From contig CALBGF010000014.1 in assembly GCA_937893635.1 (NCBI GenBank), positions 1 to 6,462 on the forward strand: DNA of 6,462 nucleotides. The letters run 5' to 3'. This stretch comes from an uncultured Mollicutes bacterium. Its GTDB lineage: Bacteria; Bacillota_I; Bacilli_A; RFN20; CAG-826. This document shows positions 1 to 6,441 of this stretch, piece after piece. The position numbers were made by a program, and so were the translations under genes. Below the pieces are notes generated by a model that was not told the origin of the DNA, did no database searches, and worked only from the letters and a program-made list of their open reading frames with translations. The stretch's first letter is position 1, and each line of letters opens with the position of its first letter.

Positions 1-24
1 AATTTTTTTCTTTAGAAAAACATC

Positions 25-38
25 ATAAAGCGTTTACA
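25..38. promoter_or_regulatory. Possible cre-like (CcpA) site, weak
   Basis: The 14-mer ATAAAGCGTTTACA agrees with the catabolite-responsive element consensus TGWAARCGYTWNCW at 12 of 14 positions. The mismatches are the first two bases (AT instead of TG). It lies about 80-90 bp upstream of the predicted transcription start. At that position CcpA could only act as an activator or by looping, unless the site serves a gene outside the window. A near-match can easily arise by chance in AT-rich DNA, so this is a low-confidence call. Confidence 0.2.
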
Positions 39-81
39 TAATAGAAAATTGTAAAATTATTGAATAACGAACAAAAAATGC

Positions 82-110
82 TTGCAAAGATATTTTTGTA
101 ATGCTAATAT
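82..110 (+). promoter_or_regulatory. Sigma-A-type promoter of the three-gene operon
   Basis: A -35 box TTGCAA (82-87; consensus TTGACA, 4/6) is followed by an exact 17-bp spacer and a -10 box TAATAT (105-110; consensus TATAAT, 4/6). TG at 102-103 sits one base before the -10 box, giving the extended -10 motif TGn, which offsets the imperfect boxes. Transcription should begin near A117, giving a leader of about 27 nt before the ATG at 144. No other promoter is apparent in the 5-nt gaps between the genes, so this one probably serves all three. AT-rich DNA makes chance matches common, but the spacing, extended -10 and position agree. Confidence 0.6.
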
Positions 111-130
111 GTTTGCAATTAAAAAACGAA

Positions 131-137
131 AGAGGAA
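131..137 (+). promoter_or_regulatory. Ribosome binding site of the first lipoprotein gene
   Basis: AGAGGAA, with the AGAGG core at 131-135, lies 8 nt before the ATG at 144. This is good Shine-Dalgarno complementarity and spacing. An in-frame TAA at 120-122 with no other ATG in between fixes 144 as the start, which also yields a proper lipoprotein signal peptide. Confidence 0.8.
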
Positions 138-143
138 ATAATT

Positions 144-2351
144 ATGAAACGAAAAAGTTGTTCTTTTTTGGTATTATTTTTGGCATTTTCTTTATTTGCA
201 TGTACCAACGATAATTCCGTAAACTCCGGTTCCCTTGAGCCATCCATTAGTACAAGTGATTCCACTAAATCTAGTATAAGTAATAGTGGATCCATATCAT
301 CTTCGGGATCACCTACAAGTGTTTCCACCTCAACGAAACCTAGTACGAGCACAAGCAATTCTACTTTACCTTCTACTTCAACATCATCTAGTACAAGTGA
401 AGTTCCTACTAAAGATGATGTATCAAAAGTAATCGAAAAAGCAGTTAGTAAAGCAAATTTAATTGCAAATGGCAAAGTAAAGATAAGCTCAAAAGATGAT
501 TGGACCGATGAATCAAGCGAAAGTTCTTTTGAATTTGGTAAAGATGCTAATGGCGACACACTTCATTATACTGGTAAAGAGTATAGTGGAGAATATGATA
601 TGTATTTACTAACTGATACCGATGGAAGTATTGTTGCAATTCAAAAATCTAAAACTGACGGCGCAATAACAAAACCATATGATGAATTTGAATCGATTGG
701 TTTCCGTTTTAGTAATGTATTAGGCTATTCTGCTAGTTTTACCGGTGTAGAAAATTTAGTACAAGGTTTATATGGATATGGCATACAAAATGTAAATAAA
801 GATTTTAAATATCAAGTTGAAAATGAGAAATATTCTTTTAGTTTTGGCTATTTTGAATCATTAGATACTTGGCAATTCTTAAAAGTTAGTTGTGAATTTA
901 CTATTGGAGAAAAAGAAGAATTTAGTAGTGTTAATGTTACTATTGATACATATAGTCAATCTAGTTTTATGGTTGATGATGAATTAGGTGTTATTCAATT
1001 AAATAGTGACGCTAAAGCATCAGGTGTTAAAAATTATGAGATTAGTCAAAAACTAGGCAATAGAACATTTGTTTCACCAATTTCTTTGAGTTCTCTTAAA
1101 GTTACGTCATTTGATGTAATGCTTGATGACAAAGTAGTTGCTAGTGGTGACACTATTAAAGTTGAAAAAGGAGAAAGCATTAATTTAGCATTATCTAATG
1201 TTATTCCTGAAACTGCTAGTTTTGCTTTTGATGAACCACAAATTAGTGTTTCTGAAGGCTTAATTTTAGGATTTAGTTCATTTAATAATTCTATAAATGG
1301 AACGCCAGATGAAGTGGGAGAATTTGATGTTTCCATTAAAACTACTAACGTGACAAAATCATTTAAAATAGAAGTAACAGAAGCGCAACCAAAATCTATT
1401 ACTTTATCTTACTTCACTGTGGCACCAAAAGGATATAACTCTTATGTTTTAGCTAATAGTAAGATTGATGGCTTTGTTGGTGTTGAATATATTATTAAAG
1501 CCGGTGTATTACCAGATGCCGCAGATCAAAACGTCAATGCTTCAATTGATGGTGTTGATTCATCGAAATATGAGTTAACTAAAAAGAAAATTAAAGTTAA
1601 TGAATGGATGGATGAAGCAGATATGTGGAGCTTTGTTGCTAAAGAAAGTGGAGATTATGCAGTCACTTTTGCAAGTTCTGTTAATGCAAGCATCAAAGAA
1701 GTTGTTAATATCCATGTTGATGATGCTCCAGCAATTAATGAAATGTTGTCATCTGCTAAATTTGGAACTAAACAAGGTGCTAATCTTAAATATCAATTAG
1801 AGTTTGCTCCTAATAGCACTGGTGAAACAGGTAGCGTTATAATTCAAGATAAATTGTCTTCAAAAGAAGAAGTAGCAAGTTACGTTATAAGCAAAGGTGA
1901 AAAATGCTACAACTTTGCTTTAACACATGTAAGTGGAGATAGTTTAGAAATGCAATTAGTTATGTCATTTGACTTTTCTTTATCATATTACAATTCTGAT
2001 TGGGATATGTATGAATCACTTTATAAAATTACTCCAGAATTTTTAGTAGCTGGTTCAACATTTGAAGGCAAATCAGATACTCATACTTTTTCAGTTAGTT
2101 TAATGAATGATAGTCAAGCAAGCTTATCATTAGCGTTATTAGGTAGTTTTGATAGCCTTTATCTAAACTGTGCTTTCTCATTAAAAGAAGAAGGAGATCA
2201 CTATGTTGGAACGTTTACTTCAACTTCTTCAGAAACTTCATTTGTAACATTACCATTACCATTTACTCTCTCAAAAGATATGACTACATTAACTGTTTCA
2301 TTTGAAATTGATGGAAATGTAGAAACATTTACTTGTTCAAGAAGTGAATAA
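144..2351 (+). CDS. Large surface lipoprotein with Ser/Thr tether and Ig-like beta modules
   Basis: 735-residue predicted lipoprotein of no family I recognise. Residues 1-20 are a type II signal: basic MKRK, a hydrophobic core, and lipobox LFAC with Cys20 as the lipidated residue. Residues 21-88 form a disordered tether, about 60% Ser/Thr, that would lift the rest off the membrane. Residues 90-305 look like one large antiparallel beta domain starting with a short helix (DDVSKVIEKAVSKANLI). A LolA/LppX-like lipoprotein fold is possible but unproven. Residues about 316-413 have the rhythm of a bacterial Ig-like (Big) domain, ending in strand SFKIEVTEA. A second beta-sandwich-like stretch spans about 417-527, ending VVNIHVDDAP. 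Residues 529-735 form a last beta-rich domain. No catalytic motif, LPXTG sorting signal or C-terminal membrane anchor is visible. It is first in the operon, 5 nt before the metalloprotease gene, which suggests a surface binding, adhesion or scaffold role. That role is inference. The coding call is firm, the function is not. Confidence 0.93.
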   Translation: MKRKSCSFLVLFLAFSLFACTNDNSVNSGSLEPSISTSDSTKSSISNSGSISSSGSPTSVSTSTKPSTSTSNSTLPSTSTSSSTSEVPTKDDVSKVIEKAVSKANLIANGKVKISSKDDWTDESSESSFEFGKDANGDTLHYTGKEYSGEYDMYLLTDTDGSIVAIQKSKTDGAITKPYDEFESIGFRFSNVLGYSASFTGVENLVQGLYGYGIQNVNKDFKYQVENEKYSFSFGYFESLDTWQFLKVSCEFTIGEKEEFSSVNVTIDTYSQSSFMVDDELGVIQLNSDAKASGVKNYEISQKLGNRTFVSPISLSSLKVTSFDVMLDDKVVASGDTIKVEKGESINLALSNVIPETASFAFDEPQISVSEGLILGFSSFNNSINGTPDEVGEFDVSIKTTNVTKSFKIEVTEAQPKSITLSYFTVAPKGYNSYVLANSKIDGFVGVEYIIKAGVLPDAADQNVNASIDGVDSSKYELTKKKIKVNEWMDEADMWSFVAKESGDYAVTFASSVNASIKEVVNIHVDDAPAINEMLSSAKFGTKQGANLKYQLEFAPNSTGETGSVIIQDKLSSKEEVASYVISKGEKCYNFALTHVSGDSLEMQLVMSFDFSLSYYNSDWDMYESLYKITPEFLVAGSTFEGKSDTHTFSVSLMNDSQASLSLALLGSFDSLYLNCAFSLKEEGDHYVGTFTSTSSETSFVTLPLPFTLSKDMTTLTVSFEIDGNVETFTCSRSE
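204..407 (+). repeat. Low-complexity Ser/Thr-coding tract with degenerate S-[TI]-S repeats
   Basis: This stretch encodes the tether (residues 21-88) of the first lipoprotein. The motif TAGTA(C/T)(A/G)AG(T/C) recurs at 248, 272, 341 and 389, always in the same frame. The 12-mer TAGTACAAGTGA is perfect at 248-259 and 389-400, exactly 141 bp (47 codons) apart. Recombination between those copies would shorten the tether without a frameshift. Elsewhere the Ser and Thr codons are mixed, so the tract is not a simple homogeneous microsatellite. Confidence 0.7.
1089..1382 (+). other. Putative Ig-like (Big-type) domain within the first lipoprotein
   Basis: Encodes residues about 316-413. Alternating hydrophobic strands (SFDVMLDDKVVASG, DTIKVEKGESINLAL) lead to a terminal EFDVSIKTTNVTKSFKIEV strand pair. 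This matches the strand-turn pattern of bacterial Ig-like domains, in which a short G/E-rich turn precedes a final Lys/Thr-rich strand. The call rests on pattern only. Profile or structure comparison is needed to assign a subfamily. Confidence 0.4.
2339..2347 (+). promoter_or_regulatory. Weak ribosome binding site of the metalloprotease gene
   Basis: AAGAAGTGA at the end of the upstream gene matches AGGAGGTGA at 7 of 9 positions, but its longest uninterrupted match is only GTGA. It ends 9 nt before the ATG at 2357. The upstream TAA (2349-2351) is 5 nt from this ATG. Translation of the protease therefore probably relies in part on ribosomes finishing the first gene. This contrasts with the stronger sites before the other two genes. 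Confidence 0.4.
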
Positions 2352-2356
2352 TTATT

Positions 2357-3793
2357 ATGAAGAAAAAATTTATATTTTTAGGTTTAATTTGCTCCGTCAT
2401 TGCTTCTTGTGATGGGGCAAACATCAAGCCTAGTGCTGGTTTATTAAATAATAATCTTATTTTAAGCAATACTACTGAATATAAAGAAGCTAAATCAACA
2501 AGTGCAATAGGAAATAAAAAACTATTAGTTATTCCTTTTGAATTTCAAGGAGAAAGAGAATTTCAAGATAGTGACTTAGAAAAGATTAGAAAAGCCTTTT
2601 TTGAACCAAATTTATCAACAAGCGGAAATGCTTATTATTCTTTAACAGAATATTATGAAAAGAGTAGTTTAGGAAAAGTTCATATTAGTGGTGATGTTGC
2701 GCCAATATTAAAAGTTCCACATACTGTGGACGAACTTACTAAAGATGGTAATTATTTTCCAGGAGTCCCCGCTTATGAATATTTAAATAATGCAGGCATT
2801 AGCGATGAATATTTATCATCATTTGACCAAGATAAAGATGGATATGTTGATGCAGTTGTATTTGTTTATTCATCACAAACTTCAGAGCGCAGTGGAAACT
2901 TTTGGGCTTGGGTTTCAACATTCGATGCTAAGCCAAATCTTACAAGGCCTCAATTTGCTAGACATATGTGGGTTGGCTTAGATTTCTTTTCTACATCTAA
3001 TTATGAAATTGATGCACACACTATTATCCACGAAACAGGACATTTGTTTGGATTAAGGGATTATTATCCTAGCGATAACTATAATGTTGCCTTAGGTGGA
3101 CATTCAATGATGGATTATAACATTTCTGACCATGATCCGTATTCTAAAATGCTATTATCTTGGTTAGATCCAATTTACTATGATTTTAAAAATTATAGAG
3201 AAATTACTTTAAATTTAAAAACATTTGAAGAAAATAATCAAGTTTTGCTATTAAATAATTCTTGGAATCATTCGGTTATGGATGAATACTTATTAATTGA
3301 ATATTATACTTCTACGGGAGTAAATGAATTAGATGCTAAAAATAAATATGATAATCGACCATTAGGATTTACTAAAAACGGAATTAAAATATATCATGTC
3401 GATAGTCGTATTGCTAAATGCCATTACGATAAAACTCAATATGCGGTTGTTTTCGATGAATATGTTAACGAAATTCCTGAAACTTATGCAGATGATATAT
3501 ATTATTTGATAGGGGCGTCTAATAATAATCAAGATTCAAGAACAGATGCTTCTAGACAAGGAAGATATAAACAAGTTGCTTTAATAGAAAACAAACAATA
3601 TAACAAATTACAAGCTGGAGAAAGTGCGGATGATGATTCATTGTTTTATGAAGGCGATATGTTTGATTCATCTACATCTCCATATTTATTAAATGGCAAT
3701 TGGAATAATGGCACAGCAATTAATTTTACTATTTCAGTAGATAAATTAACTAATGAGTATGCCACAATTACTATAAACTTTAGGGGGGAATAA
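2357..3793 (+). CDS. M6-type (immune inhibitor A-like) zinc metalloprotease, lipid-anchored
   Basis: 478-residue secreted endopeptidase tethered by lipid. The signal is MKKK plus a hydrophobic core with lipobox IASC, and Cys18 is lipidated. M6 hallmarks appear in order. First strand KKLLVIPFEFQG is at 54-65. SLTEYYEKSSLGKVHISGDV is at 95-114. The acidic loop DQDKDGYVD (157-165) has calcium-loop spacing. Zinc motif HETGHLFGLRDYY starts at 225, with His225 and His229 as ligands, Glu226 as catalytic base and Asp235 as likely third ligand. Met-turn-like GGHSMMDYN is at 247-255, and DPYSKMLLSWLDP follows at 260-272. The family's downstream strands YLLIEYY (311-317) and GIKIYHVDSR (342-351) are present. 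Unlike classical InhA, the mature chain has only about 36 residues before the catalytic core, so a long inhibitory propeptide is absent. There is also no obvious C-terminal accessory domain, and no Ser/Thr tether. Substrate is unknown. Neighbouring surface lipoproteins or host/environmental proteins are candidates (inference). All catalytic residues are intact. Confidence 0.93.
   Translation: MKKKFIFLGLICSVIASCDGANIKPSAGLLNNNLILSNTTEYKEAKSTSAIGNKKLLVIPFEFQGEREFQDSDLEKIRKAFFEPNLSTSGNAYYSLTEYYEKSSLGKVHISGDVAPILKVPHTVDELTKDGNYFPGVPAYEYLNNAGISDEYLSSFDQDKDGYVDAVVFVYSSQTSERSGNFWAWVSTFDAKPNLTRPQFARHMWVGLDFFSTSNYEIDAHTIIHETGHLFGLRDYYPSDNYNVALGGHSMMDYNISDHDPYSKMLLSWLDPIYYDFKNYREITLNLKTFEENNQVLLLNNSWNHSVMDEYLLIEYYTSTGVNELDAKNKYDNRPLGFTKNGIKIYHVDSRIAKCHYDKTQYAVVFDEYVNEIPETYADDIYYLIGASNNNQDSRTDASRQGRYKQVALIENKQYNKLQAGESADDDSLFYEGDMFDSSTSPYLLNGNWNNGTAINFTISVDKLTNEYATITINFRGE
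3029..3061 (+). other. Zinc-binding motif HExxHxxGxxD of the metalloprotease
   Basis: Codons for residues 225-235 of the protease read HETGHLFGLRD. In zincins the two His residues bind zinc and the Glu activates water. In M6-like enzymes the Asp after GLx occupies the third-ligand position of the extended motif. A Met-turn-like SMMDY follows at residues 250-254, as expected for a metzincin-like fold. Confidence 0.85.
3782..3788 (+). promoter_or_regulatory. Ribosome binding site of the third lipoprotein gene, with a G6 run
   Basis: AGGGGGG lies inside the last codons of the protease gene (AGG GGG GAA TAA), 10 nt before the ATG at 3799. It is the longest G-run in this AT-rich window. Its GGGGGAA part can pair with the anti-Shine-Dalgarno sequence, largely through G-C and G-U pairs. 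The protease stop and the next start are 5 nt apart, so coupled translation is likely. Confidence 0.65.
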
Positions 3794-3798
3794 GATAT

Positions 3799-6417
3799 AT
3801 GAAGAAATCTTTAAAATTATGTTTATTACCAGTAACTTTATCAATTATGTTAACTGCTTGTAATAATCAAAGTAATTCTATTTCAAATTCAAGTTCTAAC
3901 TCTATTTCAACTTCTTCATCAATAGATGTTAGTAAAATTTCTTTAAAAGACGCTATTGCAAATACGCGAGAATATACTTTGCAAACGAAAACTTTTGACG
4001 ATTCATTTATGACTTTCCAAGTATTTAGTGATAACTTTTATTATTATGCACCAAATATGGGCGGATACATCGTGATTGACGATGATCCTGGATATGTTCA
4101 TGCTTTTGATGTTATATCAATTGATAGTGATTTGATTTCTAAAACTAAAATAGATGTTTTAGGTAGAAATGGTTTAGTTAATCAAAAAGCATATTTATAT
4201 GCCACAAATTTTTTAGATATTATGAGAGTATACGCTGACGATTTTGTAAGAATCAGCGACAATACATTTTGCTGTTCAGTAAAAGATCTATCTTCTCATC
4301 TTAAAGATTATTTTCAAAATAAAAACTTATCCTATGCCAACTATTTTGAAATTGTTATTGGTGACGATGGACGTGTATCTCGTTTTATTCCTTATGAAAA
4401 AACAACTGCAGATATGTACTCATTAGGCGAAGTTTATTTTTCAACATTTAATTTAGAAGATTATGAGCCATATAAATTATGGGATCAAGAAGGAAGAAAA
4501 ATTAATACACGTTTATATGACTTAAAGATGGGATATTTTGCAGAAGATAACAAAACATATATTCCTTTTTATAAAGATGAACAAGTTGTAGTTGAAGGCG
4601 TAGTATCATCATTCGATGTTAATAACAATGTTTATATTAGTGTAGAAAGTCTTACATTAGGTAATGTTGGAATTCAAGTTCAACTATCTAAAAAAGACAC
4701 ATTACCAAAAATAAATGAACTTATAAAAGTAAAAGGAACAATAGCTTGTGATAATTATGTTTCATTAATTAAAGATGCAACATTTACTGTAATTGAAGAA
4801 CAAGATTATTTTCCATATTTTGACGAAGAGCCAATCGCAGATATTTATGGCTCTGGATATTATGCGGCAAATTTTTTCTCTCAATCGCCTGTGTTTGGAG
4901 ACTCTATTTATTCAACTGCGGCTTATATTTCTGAAGATTTTGAAAGTAATTTGGTAGAAAATAAAAATGTTGAAATAGATATGATTTGCCCAGCAATACC
5001 TTCTAGTGATAAAAAAGATTATTATCATATGAAATTGGTTTTACCAACAAATATGCAACTTGAAAAGAAGAATCAAATCCTTCAATCATTAAAAGAATAT
5101 GGAATATATGGTAATGAAGATGCTAAAGAAGTATTGTTAGATAAATTTATTATTAGAATTGATCCGACATATTTCTACGCTGTAAAACTAGAATATGGCT
5201 CTGAAAGTTCTATTTCTTTACAACTTTCTCCAACTGAAAAAGTTGAAAAAATTGTTGGTATTAAAAATTTTGAATTTGCAAAGTTAACTGATTATTCTTG
5301 CTATCGTTTTGGTGGATATACTGCGATGAATTTAGAAGAAATGTACGGAAAAGATGGAAAAACGATGGGAGTTTACTATCAATCATCATCAATGACACAA
5401 AAAGAATATGATGCTCAAGTTAAAAATATTGAAAGCATAGGCTTTAAAAAGCTTAATGAAATAAAAGATGAATATAAACGTAGGCACATTATTTATCAAA
5501 AGGATACTTATTATGTGGATCTATTCACACAAGAAAATACTTTAGGCGAAGATGGTGCGATGGTATTCAATATGTGGATATATAAGGGAGAATTGATTTA
5601 TTGCAAAACAGTTCAAGAGCAATTAAAAGAATCTATACCATTCTTCAACGTGGATGATTTTATTCAAATGGATGGAGTATATGATGCCGACTTAAATTAC
5701 TTTGAATTAACAAGTTATGCTGGAAAAGAATATAAAAATGATGAACATATTGCTTGTATTACAATAAATACTAATAGTGATATTTTCTCAGAATTGCGTT
5801 CAAAGTATAGAACTGAAAAAGGATATGCCACTGTTAGAAATAACGACAATTCTATTTATACTTATAACACTCGCGGAAGTAATCATTATGTATTTTCAAA
5901 GGATATAGATGGTAGTAATGAAAAAGTATATTTAGATATGGCTTTATATTCTACAGATGACTATACATATGCTGGCCATAAGGATTTCACTAATAGAATT
6001 GAGATTGCAATATATAAAGGAACGGAACCATTATCAACAACGTATTTAGATAATTTAAATGAATTCGGAAAACGTTTTGGTGAAAATAATGGTGTTGAGG
6101 CTTTAACATTTAATTTACCTGCAAATACAAAAGTAGAAATGTATTATTGCGCAGATAGAGATATTAAATATAATTTCTTGGAATATGGCTATTTATATCA
6201 AGATGAAGCGTTTGTTTATAGTGATTCGTTAAATGAAACATATGACTCAATAATTAATTCTTTAGAAGCACAAGGGTATAAATTATCTACAACAACTGCC
6301 AAAGGCAATGTATGTTATAGCAAAACTGTTGATAACTCAACCGCATATATATTTATTATGAAGAGCGATAAAGGATATATACGATTAATTGATGGTGTTG
6401 GCGGATTGGATTATTAA
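3799..6417 (+). CDS. Large surface lipoprotein with OB-fold-like domain and repeat modules
   Basis: 872-residue predicted lipoprotein that I cannot assign to a named family. The signal is MKKSLK plus a hydrophobic core with lipobox LTAC, and Cys21 is lipidated. A short Ser/Asn tether covers 22-42. Residues 48-240 are a beta-rich domain, comparable in position and style to the N-terminal domain of the first gene's product. Residues about 259-333 look like an OB-fold: VVVEGVVSSFD, VYISVESL, GIQVQL, then ELIKVKGTIACD and VSLIKDATFTVI, the usual strand order with a KVKG turn. Residues about 336-864 appear to be four diverged modules of 115-150 residues. Each has a helix ending in an aromatic-Gly turn (Gly435, Gly548, Gly675, Gly826) followed by Tyr-rich strands. 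Ten Cys besides Cys21 (one in the signal, Cys8), including vicinal Cys158-Cys159, are many for an exported Gram-positive protein. No catalytic motif, wall-sorting signal or membrane anchor is seen. It is the last gene of the operon, and its stop codon runs into the terminator. A ligand-binding or adhesion role is inference. Confidence 0.93.
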   Translation: MKKSLKLCLLPVTLSIMLTACNNQSNSISNSSSNSISTSSSIDVSKISLKDAIANTREYTLQTKTFDDSFMTFQVFSDNFYYYAPNMGGYIVIDDDPGYVHAFDVISIDSDLISKTKIDVLGRNGLVNQKAYLYATNFLDIMRVYADDFVRISDNTFCCSVKDLSSHLKDYFQNKNLSYANYFEIVIGDDGRVSRFIPYEKTTADMYSLGEVYFSTFNLEDYEPYKLWDQEGRKINTRLYDLKMGYFAEDNKTYIPFYKDEQVVVEGVVSSFDVNNNVYISVESLTLGNVGIQVQLSKKDTLPKINELIKVKGTIACDNYVSLIKDATFTVIEEQDYFPYFDEEPIADIYGSGYYAANFFSQSPVFGDSIYSTAAYISEDFESNLVENKNVEIDMICPAIPSSDKKDYYHMKLVLPTNMQLEKKNQILQSLKEYGIYGNEDAKEVLLDKFIIRIDPTYFYAVKLEYGSESSISLQLSPTEKVEKIVGIKNFEFAKLTDYSCYRFGGYTAMNLEEMYGKDGKTMGVYYQSSSMTQKEYDAQVKNIESIGFKKLNEIKDEYKRRHIIYQKDTYYVDLFTQENTLGEDGAMVFNMWIYKGELIYCKTVQEQLKESIPFFNVDDFIQMDGVYDADLNYFELTSYAGKEYKNDEHIACITINTNSDIFSELRSKYRTEKGYATVRNNDNSIYTYNTRGSNHYVFSKDIDGSNEKVYLDMALYSTDDYTYAGHKDFTNRIEIAIYKGTEPLSTTYLDNLNEFGKRFGENNGVEALTFNLPANTKVEMYYCADRDIKYNFLEYGYLYQDEAFVYSDSLNETYDSIINSLEAQGYKLSTTTAKGNVCYSKTVDNSTAYIFIMKSDKGYIRLIDGVGGLDY
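4573..4797 (+). other. OB-fold-like domain within the third lipoprotein
   Basis: Encodes residues about 259-333. The order is strand (EQVVVEGVVSSFDV), strand (NNVYISVESLTL), strand (GIQVQL), loop, strand (ELIKVKGTIAC), strand (NYVSLIKDATFTVIEE). This resembles extracytoplasmic OB-fold domains in which 'hVxG.V' and 'h.VxGxh' elements are spaced by about 45 residues. OB-folds bind oligosaccharides, peptides or nucleic acids. Which applies here cannot be read from sequence. Confidence 0.5.
4804..6390 (+). repeat. Four diverged protein-level repeat modules in the third lipoprotein
   Basis: The protein pattern is: leading strands, amphipathic helix, Gly-aromatic turn, then Tyr/Lys-rich strands. 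It recurs with turns LKEYGIYG (431-438), IESIGFKKL (544-552), RTEKGYATV (671-679) and LEAQGYKLS (822-830). The turn glycines are 113, 127 and 151 residues apart. Each turn is followed 15-30 residues later by a strand such as TYFYAVKLEY, TYYVDLFTQ, EKVYLDMALY or TAYIFIMKSD. No nucleotide-level identity remains, so any duplication is old. Boundaries are approximate. Confidence 0.4.
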
Positions 6418-6441
6418 AAAGAGGACTTCGGTTCTCTTTTT
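6416..6441 (+). terminator. Intrinsic terminator with UUCG tetraloop
   Basis: The arms AAAAAGAGGAC (6416-6426) and GTTCTCTTTTT (6431-6441) pair over 11 bp with a single G-U wobble, closed by the stable cUUCGg tetraloop (6427-6430). The 3' arm supplies the U-tract. The 5' arm begins with the last two bases of the TAA stop at 6415-6417, so the terminator is fused to the end of the gene. Because the 5' arm starts with an A-run, the reverse transcript also gives a hairpin followed by U residues, so it may act in both directions. Confidence 0.93.

Noticed and set aside
5..20. Inverted repeat TTTTTCT-TT-AGAAAAA near the left edge, considered as an upstream terminator
   Set aside because: Made almost only of A-T pairs, with a centre too short for a normal loop and no U-tract after it. 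It is expected by chance in such AT-rich DNA, and the left context is missing.
119..559. Open frame of 146 codons on the minus strand, opposite the tether region
   Set aside because: It is the antisense of the Ser/Thr-rich tract, whose biased codons leave few stops on the other strand. It lacks a convincing ribosome site, overlaps the real promoter and start, and encodes an unnatural Leu/Val/Glu-rich composition.
1046..1336. Open frame of 96 codons on the minus strand
   Set aside because: It lies entirely inside the first lipoprotein gene, with no supporting ribosome site or recognisable protein features.
1600..1800. Plus-strand open frame of 66 codons in another frame
   Set aside because: Shadow of the first lipoprotein gene; Met/Gln/Leu-rich out-of-frame translation with no domain.
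2825..2851. DQDKDGYVD loop of the protease read as a separate dockerin or EF-hand domain
   Set aside because: A similar acidic loop followed by a hydrophobic strand is a normal part of the M6 catalytic core, and there is no second copy as a dockerin would need.
2790..2981. Plus-strand open frame of 63 codons in another frame
   Set aside because: Shadow of the protease gene, overlapping its conserved core.
157..6390. Sortase, LPXTG, CRISPR, transposase, tRNA or rRNA signals
   Set aside because: Read through on both strands; no LPXTG-like motif, repeat-spacer array, terminal inverted repeat, transposase motif or structured RNA gene was recognised.
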